Shown here in pieces: positions 33,440 to 44,766 of a stretch of DNA of 64,000 nt (position 1 is its first letter; the number at the start of each line of letters is the position of its first letter). Source of the DNA: Tiliqua scincoides (Eukaryota > Chordata > Lepidosauria > Squamata > Scincidae); assembly GCF_035046505.1 (NCBI RefSeq), contig NC_089821.1, forward strand, positions 98,650,132-98,714,131, in the 5' to 3' direction. The notes beneath the pieces are model-generated. The model was given only the letters and a program-made list of their open reading frames with translations, was not told the DNA's origin and ran no database searches. A program made the translations under genes and the position numbers.

Positions 33440-33575
33440 TTTGCATCTTTTTTTAAAGATTTAAAAGATTTAATTTAAGAGCCCTTTTGAGACAGGGAAC
33501 TATTTTCTCATTTCTTCTACGTAAACTGCTTTGTGAATAGTTTTTGGTTAGAAAGTAATATATACACAATATATT
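33440..33575 (+). mobile_element. L2-like 3' tail fragment
   Basis: GAGCCCTTTTGAGACAGGGA, then GTAAACTGCTTTGTGAATAG and GAAAGTAATATATAC follow the squamate L2-type 3' UTR pattern. Confidence 0.55.
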
Positions 33576-34495
33576 ATTATTGGAAAGTCATACTTAAATA
33601 CCATATTATTAATAAAGAATAATAGCAAATGGCAGTTTTTAAGTCACAGATTTGAGCAAAATACAAAGACTTACATACTCTATAAACAGTTACATGTAAA
33701 TGTCCTATTGATTTCCCAGAAGGTGTGTGTAGTATCATTTGAATAGATTCTCAAGTCCAATACTTCTATATTTATAAATAATAAGCCTTGTGATGTCCAA
33801 TATAAGGGAGTAGACTGCACAAAAACTGCACACAAAAAGACCAGATTATTTTCCCTTTATTGTAGAGCATCATGCCTGCTGGCTGTTGTATAACTATGAA
33901 GAATTTGGACAGAAATGGCAACACCCCGCCACTCTGAACAGGCATTGACATGACCAAAAATTATGCAAGTTTAGATTCCTTTTGCTAGGCTAAATTCATA
34001 AGACTCTTCTAAAAAACAAGAATGACTGGATAATCTTAAAACAATCTGTTGATTAGCTGTTTCCTTGCAACATTGGCAGAAAGCCGGAGCATCAGTAAGG
34101 GTGAGATTATGTCTTTTAATATAGCAATGATTTTGAAAAGTGGTTACAGCATGAAAATTATTTATTTCCTGCATAAAAAAGGGACTGTAGTCATTGTAAA
34201 CCAGAATGCCTTCAACTGTGTCCTGAACATTATCTGTATACAATTTAATGTGTATTTACAGTACACATTACATCCAGTGCGTTTGGAGCCAAGCCCCAAG
34301 TGCAAAATGTCGGTGACTTTGGTTCCTCAGGGGAAGGGACAGGTTGTATCTTCCTTTGCCATTATGCATTGAATATTTTCACACGTTAAGGTGTATCCCT
34401 ATGGATAGGGATCCTATGTGTTGAAGGGTGAGGGGGGAAAAAACAGAAAACAGAAATAAAAACTTCTGAATAAGCATTGCTAGAAACTGGAGGCT
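33576..34495. other. Gene-free stretch
   Basis: AT-rich, unique-looking sequence without exons, RNA genes or clear repeat ends. Confidence 0.35.
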
Positions 34496-34501
34496 CAATT
34501 C

Positions 34502-34683
34502 GGGCCCAATCCTATTCAACATACCAGAGCTCACGCAGCCATGCCAGTGGGGTGTGCACTGCATCCTGTTGTGGGGGGAGAAGCAGTCACAGAGGCCTCC
34601 TCAAGGTAAGGGAATGTGTCTCCCTTCCTTCAGGGCTGCATGATGACTACACTGGTGCTGGAAAGTTGGATAGGATTGGGCCC
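34502..34683 (+). mobile_element. CAATCCTA-family MITE, 182 bp
   Basis: GGGCCCAATCCTATTC...TGGATAGGATTGGGCCC: an 11-bp perfect end pair (GGGCCCAATCC) with extended similarity, flanked by TTC and TTG. The core GAGGCCTCCTCAAGGTAAGG matches the family. Confidence 0.85.
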
Positions 34684-34689
34684 TTGGAA

Positions 34690-35215
34690 TGAACAGTGTA
34701 ACAACAGCTGTAGCTGTTATCACAACTGAAACAGTTTCTATCTGGGTAGTCAGTTAAGGAGGGGATGGAATGAAAACTCGTGCACTCTAACGGAATTTTT
34801 AAAAAAATCTAAAAAATCCAGATAAAGTGGAAAACAATGATTTATAAAGAACAGGAATTGGAGACTTGAGAAACAGAGTAAGGATATTTGGGCTGTAAGA
34901 GGAGTGTTTCATTTTGTGTTTTACAAGAAAGCTGATGTGCGACTGTGTGAGACTTCATATTGTTGCTTGGAAAAACTCTGCAGAATGGAGGTGGGGAGAA
35001 GGAGAGAGCAAGAATACGTAAACTGGTCCACTTCTCCAAATAATTAAATGAAATAAAAATATTGTATGAATTACATAAGGCTCAGGAGACACTTTTATGA
35101 AAGAAATACCAGAGGATTGAAAAAACAAACAAACAAGAGAGGAAATTGCTGGAATAAAAACGAGAACCAAAGAGGAAAGCTATGAGGCAAAGGCAAGCTA
35201 CTGACAAAATGGCCA
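34690..35215. other. Gene-free stretch
   Basis: No exon or repeat ends were recognised. Confidence 0.3.
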
Positions 35216-35220
35216 GTCAC

Positions 35221-35558
35221 AGGGCCAGCGTTAGGAGCTACAGGGCCCAGTGCAAAACTTTTTGTGGGGTGCATCCCCCCTATTCACCAGGATGAGCTGC
35301 AGTGGCAAGGCACCGAACACTGCTAACTACTTCTGGGAAGGGGGGGTGACTTAAAACCAGTTGGACCCAGGGGCAGGCGGGAAGGCCACCCAGCAACAAT
35401 GCTCTGCTCACCACACTCTCCTTACAATACCTTGGCATGGAAGATTCCGTGCTGGAACATCAGCTACAGAGTGCCAGGTGCAGGTGCTCTGCTCACCTTT
35501 CCAGCGTCCCTCCAAGTGCAGGGCCCAAAATGGTCAAAATGCCCTAAGGCCAGCCCTT
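35221..35558. mobile_element. Probable hAT-like element
   Basis: CAGGGCCAGCGTTAGGAG at the left and CCTAAGGCCAGCCCT at the right are an imperfect inverted pair. No convincing target duplication was found, so limits are approximate. Confidence 0.4.
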
Positions 35559-35889
35559 ATCACTTAGCTTGGCCAAGTTGCCAGGTGCTGACCTGGAGAC
35601 TGTCTCTTTAAGAGCTTGGAAGCAGTAAGACAGCATGCAACTAGCTTTGGTACTTCCTATCCATTTGTCCTAATTAATGGTCCCTTTGAGGCTCTGGGGA
35701 GACTACATAGCAGGCCCCTAGAAGTATGGGCAGAGGGACTGCCAGAGCCACAAGGGAAGAAGCACAGCAGTTTAACCTAGAACTTCCTTGTAATGCCAGG
35801 GCCTTGATCCAAGTTCCTCTCCTATTGTCCCCAGTCCTTTTTGCCTAATGATTCTGTTCTAAGCCTTTTCCTGTCAATTCCTGTGTCAG

Positions 35890-36175
35890 AAATTTGGACC
35901 CATGTGCATCCTCCTGGTTTCGGGCAAAGTGATTGAATGGGTGGTGGTAGCTCCAGGGAATTCTGGAAGAAGTGGATTATGTGGACATCTTTCAATCTGG
36001 TTTTAGGCTGGGCTACGGGATGGAGACAGCTTTGATAACCTTGATTGATGACCTGTGCTGAGGACTAGATGGGGGAGTGCATCCGTGTTTGTCCTACTAG
36101 ACCTCTCAGCAGCCTTCAATACCCTCAACCATGGTTTATTTCTAGACCAGCTGACTGAGTTGGTGCTTAGGTGCT
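35890..36175 (+). mobile_element. L2 LINE RT fragment
   Basis: The + frame reads VDIFQSGFRLGYGMETALIT, LIDDL, and then, after changes, LLDLSAAF-like sequence (CTACTAGACCTCTCAGCAGCC, TTCAAT). This is the L2 RT block QSGFRxGxGTETALxxLxDD...LLDLSAAFDT. Stops within it show it is dead. Confidence 0.7.
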
Positions 36176-36238
36176 TAAATAAAAGATCTAAAATGTTTGG
36201 AATTGTCACTGGGGAGCAGATGGCCCTTTGAATTTCTG

Positions 36239-36640
36239 ACAGCCCAATCCTGAGCTGCCCAATGCCCAGAGGAGTAGAGATGTCAAAATTACTGCCACTG
36301 CATCCTATGGTTGCTGGGCAGCCACCAGGCTGCTGCTAGAAGCTCCTCAGGTGAAGGAGACATTTGTCCCCTTTCCCCAGGTGAGGGAGGAAGCCTCACA
36401 ATGGGGCTACTTGACTCTACACTGGCTATTTAGCCGGCAGAGAGTAAAACAGCCCTGTGTCCAGCTGGAAGGCCCAATGCAGGACTCTGGATCTGGCAGA
36501 GCAGAGCTCTTCCAGTCACACCCCCTTCTTGCTCTGCTCCCTCTTCATGCAGTTGGAAAGGAACCACTTGGTGATCACTATGAACCGCTGCTCCTCAGCT
36601 TCTGTGTGTTCCCTGCTTCCCTGCCTTCTCTCCCTCCCTG
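36239..36640 (+). mobile_element. Long CAATCCTA-family element, right end unclear
   Basis: It starts CAGCCCAATCCTGAGCTGCC as at 31580. The interior ATGGGGCTACTTGACTC and GGCTATTTAGCCGG follow the long-family plan. The right end merges into the repeat at 36655. Confidence 0.5.
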
Positions 36641-36654
36641 CACAATTCTAAGGT

Positions 36655-37075
36655 AAGAACCCCCTTGGGCAGCTCCTTCTGCCCTCCTTCACCGAAAGAA
36701 AAAAATCAGACCACTCATCCTTCTTCCAATGATCATCAGTTCCTTCAGAGATGGAAAAAAAGCCGGCTCCCCCCTCCCCCGCTCCCCAACTCCTGCTTGA
36801 TACAAAAGAAAAACATTAAACCTTTCCCTGCCTCCTGGCTGGAACTTCCCTGATGGTCACCTGGTTTGAATAATGGCCCCATGAGGTAAGCAAGCACACT
36901 CAGACACAGACAGACTAGAGTCTGCATGTGTGGAGACCGAGTGCTGAGTCAGTGGCCTCAGACTCGAGTCAGTGCCCAAGTTATCAACATAGGTGACTCA
37001 AGTCTGCACAAGTTAGCAGAGTACACATGTTTTGTGACTTGGACTCAAGTCACTTGACTTGAGTTCCCATCTCTG
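36655..37075 (-). mobile_element. DNA transposon piece, same family as 132-860
   Basis: 36655-36760 is the reverse complement of the tandem unit at 132-385. 36955-37060 is rich in GACTCAAGTC motifs, and the segment closes TTCCCATCTCTG. CAGAGATGG at 36746 could pair with that end, but the flanking octamers do not match, so the true limits are unknown. Confidence 0.5.
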
Positions 37076-37089
37076 ATGATAACACCTAA

Positions 37090-37960
37090 TTGGCTCTCAG
37101 AACAGTCAGTCTCATTGGACAGTTTTGAGTGAAGAAAATTCAGTTTTTGTTACATAATGTTTTTATTTTCTGGTTATTTGGCTATAACATTTGATAGAAT
37201 AGATATATTTTACATGGTTTGTTTCACTGCATTCTGCATTAAAGTTCACATTTTGTATTGGCAACCTTCAGTCTCAAAAGACTATGGTATCGCGCTCTGA
37301 AAGGTGGTTCTGGCACAGCGTCTATGGTGGCTGAAAAGGCCAATCCGGGAGTGACAATCCCTTCCACACCGGGAGCAAGTGCAGTCTGTCTCTGGTCTGT
37401 CTCCCTGGCTATGGGCCTTCCTTCTTTGCCTCTTAGCCTCAGACTGTTGGCCAAGTGTCTCTTCAAACTGGGAAAGGCCATGCTGCACAGCCTGCCTCCA
37501 AGCGGGCCGCTCAGAGGCCAGGGTTTCCCACTTGTTGAGGTCCATCCCTAAGGCCTTCAGATCCCTCTTGCAGATGTCCTTGTATCACAGCTGTGGTCTA
37601 CCTGTAGGGCGCTTTCCTTGCACGAGTTCTCCATAGAGGAGATCCTTTGGGATCCGGCCATCATCCATTCTCACAACATGACGGAGCCAACGCAGGCGTC
37701 TCTGTTTCAGCAGTGAATACATGCTAGGGATTCCAGCACGTTCCAGGACTGTGTTGTTTGGAACTTTGTCCTGCCAGGTGATGCCGAGGATGCGTCGGAG
37801 GCAGCGCATGTGGAAAGCTATATAACATGATGATATTCAAAAATACCAAGCTTTTCACAATTTTGGCCAATAGTGAAAGCTCAAGTTGTTGTCCCCTAAC
37901 GCTTTTTGCTTGGTGCAATTGCTATCCCTTCAACCCCTTAGCAATGCCACTGCCTCCTAG
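37090..37960. mobile_element. hAT interior fragment split by a LINE
   Basis: 37130-37257 (TTGGCTATAACATTTGATAG, TTTCACTGCATTCTGCAT) and 37819-37960 (TATAACATGATGATATT, ACAATTTTGGCCAATAGTG) match consecutive parts of the hAT at 11207-12556. The intervening LINE piece is 37258-37818. Confidence 0.6.
37258..37818 (-). mobile_element. LINE 3' end with Cys/His finger C-terminus
   Basis: Minus-strand frames read MRCLRRILGITWQDKVP, RRLRWLRHVVRMDDGRIPK, DLLYGELVQGKRPTGRPQL, WETLASERPAWRQAVQHGLS and CSRCGRDCHSRIGLFSHHRR. The 3' UTR ends ACCATAGTCTTTTGAGACTG, then AAGGTTGCCAA, the same tail as on the 5S SINEs. 5' truncated, with a few frame breaks. It is better preserved than the copy at 13640-14718. 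Confidence 0.82.
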
Positions 37961-37964
37961 CATA

Positions 37965-39050
37965 GCTTCTTTTTTTTTTTAAGTACCAGCAATGTAGTTT
38001 TCCTATAAGCATGAATGTGCAGCCTAGCTGCTGTATATTTCACACCTGTTTGGAAGGTTACAAACAGTCTTCAAAGGCAGCCCCATAGAACATTGCAGTA
38101 GTCTAGTCTTGAAGTTATCTAGGCACATATAATTGTGGCCAGATCTTGGTTTGCTTGAGGAGCAGCCACAGCTGAGAAATCTAATACAAATGATCATCAG
38201 TCCTGGTATTATGGAGCAGTTCCATGGACGCCAATGGAGTATCTCCATTTTAAATTTAGGGAAAATCCAGTACAAGAAAAACACTAGGGGGAAAAAAATC
38301 ACATGAATTATTTTTATTTTTAAAATCAAAAACTAGGCTTTGAAGAGATTTATTCTTGTTGACTTATACTTTCAGACTACTTTTTTCTTAAAAGTGCAAG
38401 TAGGTTTCCTAAGTTGGCATTGTAACACCTTTTTTTTAATGTATTGCTTTAGGAGCATTTCTCACCCAACCCTAGTCTACAACTCCCTGCCTTTGCCTAA
38501 TACAATGGATAACATGAACACATCTTGCTGGTGCCTGTCTGAGTCACATTTTTTTTTTACATCTCCAGGGTGAAGCTGTCAGCTTTACTTATCAAAAAAA
38601 CTCAGTCTCACAACTCAAAGTGCCTCTGAGTTTGTGCCTTTCGTTTGTGAAAACAATGAACTTCTGTTTAAAACACCCAGACAAAAGTAAAAACAGCATC
38701 CTTGGATTCACGACTTTCAGTAGTGCTAACTGCCTTTAGCCTCTGATAGGAAGCCATTTTTAAAAATTACTGTTAAGACATAGTGCCTCTGAGCACATAC
38801 AGAGTATTAAAATCTTTCAGCCTTCTGTTCTGACCCAAAAGATTAAATTCTGATGAGCTGGCAACTGTAGTCTGGGGTTAAAATCTCATATGTTTGCAGT
38901 GCTTGATTTGTAAAATAAAAGATGCTGCTAGCTGCTACCTGCCTGTGTCTGACATTGAGACCTGGAAGTTCTAACTCCCGATTCCAGACACTATTTTATG
39001 GTGGTCCTCTGTAAAGAAAGGCATTCTGCACATGCTCAAAATCATCCAAT
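37965..39050. other. Upstream flank of DAPL1, gene-free
   Basis: Unique-looking AT-rich sequence. A possible hAT end, GCAGTGCTTGATTTGTAAAATAAAAG, in two parts, starts near 38898 and resembles 6390-6418. No exon was found. Confidence 0.35.
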
Positions 39051-39053
39051 TTA

Positions 39054-39074
39054 TGTGTGTGTGTGTGTGTGTGT
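39054..39074. repeat. (GT)n microsatellite upstream of DAPL1
   Basis: A 21-base TG run about 400 bases before the DAPL1 start codon. Confidence 0.95.
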
Positions 39075-39279
39075 TTTCTTTGTTTTTTTGCATTGATATA
39101 TTATTGGGACATAAATCCTTTATGTACATGCAGAGCCACAGAGTTTTGCAGAGTCCTGACTCTGGAGTGCGTGCCCCCTCTCTGCAAAGAGGCTACGGGG
39201 ACCAACGCGGATGAGTCTCTGAGGCTTTTTTCTCCTATCCTTGGAGGCGATCTGAGCAGGGACCCTTCCTGGAAGACGT

Positions 39280-39475
39280 TCCAACTTTGACGAAACTTCT
39301 TCCCCAGTTCTTCTAGCCCTGCCCTTCTGTGGGCAGCGCCGCCCCTGCTGCACTCTGCCTCCTCCCAGTAAAGGAGAAAGCAGCAGCTTTCGGGGTTTAG
39401 TGCCGTCCGATGCTCTGAGGTTGTTTTCTGGTCCCACTTAGCCAGCCAGCCTCCCCCTTTTCGTGCGCTGCTAGT
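39280..39475 (+). promoter_or_regulatory. DAPL1: DAPL1 5' UTR and GC-rich promoter region
   Basis: The stretch before the ATG at 39476 is GC-richer than its surroundings and continues into a CpG-bearing block to about 39640 (GGGCAGCGCCGCCCC, CCCGCGCCGCC). No TATA box at a fitting distance is evident. The transcription start cannot be placed from sequence alone. A start somewhere in 39200-39400 would suit the short 5' leader expected for this gene. Confidence 0.5.
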
Positions 39476-39536
39476 ATGGGAACACCTGAGTCTCCCGCGC
39501 CGCCCTCCCCGCTGAAAGGGGGGCGCTCCCCCGCAG
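39476..39536 (+). CDS. DAPL1: DAPL1 exon 1 (coding part), death-associated protein-like 1
   Basis: First coding exon of DAPL1, a small basic protein of the DAP family. It encodes MGTPESPAPPSPLKGGRSPA and one base of codon 21, ending at a strong donor (GCAG/gtaagc). Joined to 45552-45639, 47768-47828 and 53288-53407 it gives 330 coding bases with stop (109 residues; human DAPL1 is 107). The family signature PAVKAGGMR spans exons 1 and 2, and the C-terminus carries AHQKP and [11 protein letters not shown] proteins are inhibitors of translation; vertebrate egg studies place the DAP/Dapl1 C-terminus in the ribosome exit tunnel, and DAPL1 marks epithelial and pigment-epithelial differentiation. 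The S/P-rich N-terminus is typical and weakly conserved. The start is chosen because it is the only ATG in frame before the conserved SPxKGG-PAVKAGG block. No defect is visible. Confidence 0.95.
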
Positions 39537-39688
39537 GTAAGCAGGCAGGAGGTACCTCCAGGTAGCAAAGGGGGTTGGGGCTGGTTGGCACTGGTAGGAG
39601 CGGCACACCAGAAAGGGGGGGGGACCGGAGGAAACTCGCCCTCCAAACTTTCGAGCTCAAAATCACACACAGCCCTCGCCCAAACTTA

Positions 39689-39871
39689 GAGCCCAAGCCT
39701 ATGCATGTCTACTCAGAAGTAAGCCCCATTACATTCAGTGGGGCTTACTCCTAGGCAAGTGTGGATAGGAGTGCAGCCACACAACCCAATCCTATTCACA
39801 TTTTCCTGGGAGTAAGCACTATTGACTCTAATGGGATTTACTTCTGAGTAGACCTGCATAGGATTGGGCTC
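39689..39871. mobile_element. Inverted pair of short CAATCCTA MITEs
   Basis: A + copy (39689-39778) and a - copy (39782-39871) lie tail to tail, separated by ACA. The outer flanks are TTA (39686-39688) and TTA (39872-39874). Both have TCTACTCAGAAGTAAG-type cores. They begin about 150 bases after the exon 1 donor, so intron 1 RNA can form a long hairpin there. Confidence 0.85.
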
Positions 39872-39916
39872 TTAGAAGAGTAGGTGATCTAGTGGCCAGG
39901 AATGAGGGTTCTGTTA

Positions 39917-40006
39917 GAGCCCAAGCCTATACCTGTCTACTCAGAAGTAAGTTGCATTAGAGTCAATGGGGCTTACTCCCAGGTAAGTGTGAATAGGATT
40001 GCAGCC
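39917..40006 (+). mobile_element. Short CAATCCTA MITE, 90 bp, with TTA duplication
   Basis: GAGCCCAAGCCTATACC...GAATAGGATTGCAGCC is flanked by TTA on both sides (39914-39916, 40007-40009). This is the cleanest evidence that the short class duplicates a TTA/TNA triplet, as PIF/Harbinger transposons do. Confidence 0.88.
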
Positions 40007-41371
40007 TTACAGGTTCAAATGGCTCTCGCCTGTCTCTAAAATAATGATGGGGCTGCTTCCAATGAATGAGGAGACCGAAAAATAAGACTAAAGAGTTGAG
40101 GGATTCAGTGCTTCCCCCCACCACTGAGACCCTCTGGCTCTAACCTGGGGGTCTGACTGTCCCATTTGAAGTATATTCTGTCATGCTTTAAAATGGAGAG
40201 TGTGATTCAAGAACCCTTCCAACAAGTGGCGATGGACTATTCACATTCATACTTGTTTATCAGGGCCTAGAAAGGGGAGGGGTGTTGACTCAGGCAATTT
40301 TGCATCTCTGGAGCTCCTCCCATTGGAAGCTTCCAAAGAGTATTGCAACAGAGCTTGTTTGTATCTTTCTTGCTCCCAGAAAACCCTCCTGGCTTCAAAG
40401 TCATTCATACTGTTGTTGGTAGGTTCTGAGGCTGTTCCTGGTTATTACTCGTTAGAGGTGCCTCATCTCTGTCTCTTCTTAACTTTGTGGTGGGGCTCAG
40501 CAACTAATACCTTGTATTGTGATTCTTCAGAGGCTTGTTGTAAATGAAAGTTGTACATAAGAAAAGTATTAAGATGTGAAGGTGTGGTTGTCTTAACACC
40601 TGTGTTTCATCAGGCTTGGCCACACATTTACGTGCACACAGCTGTTGCAGTAAGTGGGGTTTGTAGAGGTGGGATCTCAGTTCCAGCAGGGTGTCAAGGC
40701 ATATGTTGACCCAGATGTATAGTAAAGTTGGACACTGGTGTTTTGAACTGTTATGCTTGTTTAATGATTTTCTTTCCAGCCAAGTTGTGTAATAGAAGCA
40801 ATGTGTCTGGTTTTCTTCCAGGCCTTGTTATGTAATAGAAGCAAAGTGTTTGGTTATCATTCTGTGTGACTGCTCTTGTAGCATTCCAAGTGGTCTCCAT
40901 GCATGCATACATTAAGGTTTAACATGTAGCTCAGAATGCATAGTACATTTTCATCCCTATTGCTTTTGCAGCCCTATTGCTTTTGCACTCAAATCCCAGA
41001 GGCAATAAATAGCTTAGCATATGACAAACTGGTTTTATTCAGGGCTGTCAGTTGATTAAGGTACCTTTCGGTTTTTAACCAAGTAATTGGCCAGGGCTAT
41101 GGTACGAAGTGTTTGTGTTTGGAAGGAGATCTATTGTGGGATTGGTTGTTTCCACAAGGTACTTGGAACAAGAATGTAACAGTTTAAATGCATGCATTGA
41201 TTAATAGATACCGCAAATCTATGAAGACACTTTTTTTGAGGACCATAAGGAAGGAAGCAGAATTTGTAATCTAGCAGACAAAACTTTACTACTCCATTGT
41301 TGAAGGACAAGACAGGCTTTATGATTTTGGTCAAAACAGCAACCTGAATATGATGGTGAAAATTAATTCAA

Positions 41372-41461
41372 GAGGCCAATCCTATGCATGTCTACTGAGA
41401 AGTAATTCCCATTATAGTCAATGGGACTTACTTCTGGATAAGAGTGGATAGAATTGCAGCC
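41372..41461 (+). mobile_element. Short CAATCCTA MITE, 90 bp
   Basis: GAGGCCAATCCTATGC...GATAGAATTGCAGCC, flanked by CAA and TAA. The core is TCTACTGAGAAGTAATTCCC. Confidence 0.8.
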
Positions 41462-41964
41462 TAACACAAGTTCAAAAGACATCATTATTCTGGAATTTCC
41501 AGATTGATTCAACAGATCTCTGCAAAGGGCTTGTGGTATATAAGATCTGAGAAAAAACCACAAAGTTTGCCATTAAAAGTACGACTATTATGTGCTAGAG
41601 ATGTGTATATAAAACTGGAAGCAGTGCCTAGAAGTCTGAAGAAACACCTTAGCATTCTTGGTCTTGAGAAAATTATACCAGCTCAGCTCCAGAAAACAAC
41701 ATTACTTGGAAAGGGAAGGATTCTATAAAGATATCTATACATGTCCCAGGATCTTGACTATAGTTATATGCAGACTATAACCAGCCCCACAAAGGCTGTG
41801 ATGAGTATTAAAATAATAATAAATAAATCATTCACCTTTAATTGATTTAAACCCTGCAAGAGTTGCAGCTGCTTGTGCAGCCTTCCAAAACATAATGCAT
41901 CCGGACACCTATATGTTCAGTTTTATACCTTCTCTCTTTAATTGCCCTATTCTGCCTGGGACAC

Positions 41965-42250
41965 TTCCCCAGAATGACCCTGGGGTACAGTCAGGCTCAT
42001 CCTGACAAACTGAGGCTAACTGGTTGCAGGAGACCAGCTGGCAGGGTGTACCCATTTCCATCCATCCACTCCATTCCATTCCACTGGCCCTTCTCCTCCT
42101 CTTGTTCCCTGGCATGGAAAAGGAAGAAGGGGACAAACAAGAAATGTGGAGATAGGAGAGTGGTGGGCTAAAATGTTGAAGGAATAGGGGCTGACTCATC
42201 ACCAGGTTAGGCGCACTGCCTCAGGGGATCTTGGGCCAGCCCTGAGTTCA
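41965..42250. mobile_element. Unclassified repeat, second copy of 4195-4470
   Basis: GGCCCTTCTCCTCCTCTTG, then GAAATGTGGAGATAGGAGAG and CACTGCCTCAGGGGATC follow the plan of 4195-4470. The right end, GGGCCAGCCCTGAG, could be a hAT-like terminus. Confidence 0.45.
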
Positions 42251-44059
42251 GTTGCTCTTTTTCCTCTACATTCCAACTTTGACTCTTCCCTTGGCTTCAC
42301 CCTTATCCTTTACACTCAGTCCAGTGCAGGTTTATTCAGAAGCAAGATCCGTTCAGTGATGCATACTAAGCACCCAGATGATTTCAACCTTAGTTCTCCC
42401 TCCAGCTTCAATAAAGCCAAAATATGTATAGCTGCGTTTTAACATGTTCGCTCCCTGTTTTCTTTGTCCCACTTTTTTTTTCTGTTCTCTAAGGAAAGCT
42501 AGATGGTAAGCTATTCTTGAGCAGGGTTGCTGAGCAGCTCTTGTTTTGCTTACAATGCTCAGCAGTGCACCATGTAAACTCCTACCCATGTAAAAGCCTA
42601 CTAAGGCTGCTCTTAATTTAATACAATCATTGTAGACATGGGGATTGTTCTGCTGTGAAGGACTTTCCGGGTTAGTGTTATTTTTCTTCAGGGATTTTGT
42701 TTCTATTGTAATTGTAGGCTCCTCTAAGCTGCCTTGCAGATCCCCGTGGATCCAAAGGCATGATATAAATATCGTAAGGAAATTAAACATGAAGTTGAGC
42801 ATCATGTGGGGTTTAAATTCTCTGGTTGTAAAGAGAGTAAAACAAAATGCTCAAGTGCTTCAAAACTCTTGATTGAACACTTGGTGGTCCATTCCACCTA
42901 GTTTCTGCATCTTCTGAGAATGTATTGCTTGTTCACAGATAGAATTGAATTACAAATATGCCTCAGATAGAGCAAATTTAACCCAAACTCCATTTTGCTG
43001 CTTCTTGGAGGGGAAAAAATATCTAGCAATATCCTTTATGCCATAAGGGAAAACGTAATTGGACAATTTGTCTGAAATATCTTTATATGCTCTTAAAGCT
43101 GCATTTGTTTGACGTTGCTCAACACTGAAATTGTTGTTGCTAGGTCATCTGTAGCATAATTGGTGCTAATTGGTTTTGTGACTGACAGGCATGTTAACAG
43201 AACATAATTATTATTTGATAGAATGCAGAGAGAGTCAGATGCTTTCTGACACTATAAGAAGTACCTTTCTTGTTATGTACTATCTTGGCTAGATATAGCA
43301 TTATTCATCATTAGGTATGCTTAAGACTGGATAGTGGCAATATGCAGGCTCAAACCAGACAACCAAGTGCTTGTTACAATCCTGAGTAACTTTGATTACT
43401 ATTTTTAATATGCTTTAGTCATTAGGGCAAAGAAACTTTATAAACTGTTAGCAAAAATACTTCCTAGGCTGAGTTGGGAGGGGCCGGTAAGTAACAAGAA
43501 AGAACTCTTTCCCTTTATCTTTTAAATTGTTGTCCACCTTGCAAGCTTTTTCAAGAACAGATCTAAGTTTTTTGGGTGTGTAAGTAACTTCCAAGTATGA
43601 ATATTGTAAAATAAGTGCAGCCTAGCCAATGTGATCACTAGCACAAGCTTGCACATATGTGCACATGCGTGTCATGGGGAGCCATTTCCCTGTGGCGTTA
43701 TCCCATGCCACACAGCCTCCATGTCTGTGTCAATGGCACAGGTCTCTGTCACACTTGATTGGCGTCCCACCAGATAGGAGGGAACAGCCCACATGATCAG
43801 GCCATGTAGTTGCAGTACTGACATGTATACTACAGCTATGGGGCATATCGCTGCAGGGAAAAAGCAGCTCCTCCAAGCTTATATACATGAATAAAATGTA
43901 AATAGCACCAGCAGCACCAGGTAGGCTACCAAGTGTATATACACACGTGAATATCCTTTTTTACCATATATTAGGCTGCTTGTACCTATTTCCTCAGACA
44001 CAATATGCTATAGAACCATATGTTTTAAAAGGAGTGGGACTACTCCAGAGTAAGTGAAC

Positions 44060-44700
44060 AGGGACCAAATTATGCATTAAGCTGTCTGTGCTGATGGGCT
44101 TAACCTCTCTTTTAAAATAGCAGCTGAGTGGCAGTCTACTTCTGAGCTTCCCAGCACTCAGGGCTGCAGCGGCACCAAAATGGCTACCACTGCATCCAGC
44201 TGTGCTGGAAAGCAACACCAGAGCTACATGGGGTAAGGGAGCTTACATTCCCTTACCCCATGTAAATAGCCAGTCAGCCCCGATAGGTCTCCTTGGATCT
44301 GCCCACGATTGAGTGGGCACAGATTTGAGGAGACCCGTGTAAGGTGTCCTGAACTTGGAGGGGCTTCAGGATATGGCAGCAGGGCCTGCTGCCATCTCTG
44401 CCCTTCTCCTGCCCTGCTCCCTCCCCCTCTACACCTTCTCTCACTCTATCCCCACTCCAGAACACCTCCCCCTGCTCAGACTTACCTTTCTACCACCTGG
44501 CACCCAGGGCTCTGGGTGGTGGTCCTCTGTATGCTGGCTGGCACTGGCTCAGTGCAGGCACGTGCTGAACCTGCTCCAGTGCTGGACTGGTGGAGACAGT
44601 CACAGATGTGCCTTATGGCATGGTTATGACAATGTGCACCAATGCTGGGCCACCCCTTGTGGAACAAGACCACAACAGAGAGCTTTAACCCAGCCCTCAC
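44060..44700. mobile_element. Long CAATCCTA-family relic
   Basis: GGCTACCACTGCATCCAGCTG, broken by changes, CCTTACCCCATGTAAATAGCC and GGTCTCCTTGGATCTGCCC match the plan of 36239 and 61204. The ends have decayed. Overlapping C-rich frames have no coding signs. Confidence 0.45.
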
Positions 44701-44766
44701 CACAGCTCTAATTTTTATCTCCCCTCTCCCAAATAACTGTTGTTTGTTAAGGAAATAAAACCTACC

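Noticed and set aside
1-39000. Exons of PKP4, the upstream neighbour of DAPL1 in mammals
   Set aside because: No armadillo-repeat frame or splice-flanked match could be recognised; the region is repeats and unique non-coding DNA. TANC1 was likewise not found after 53550.
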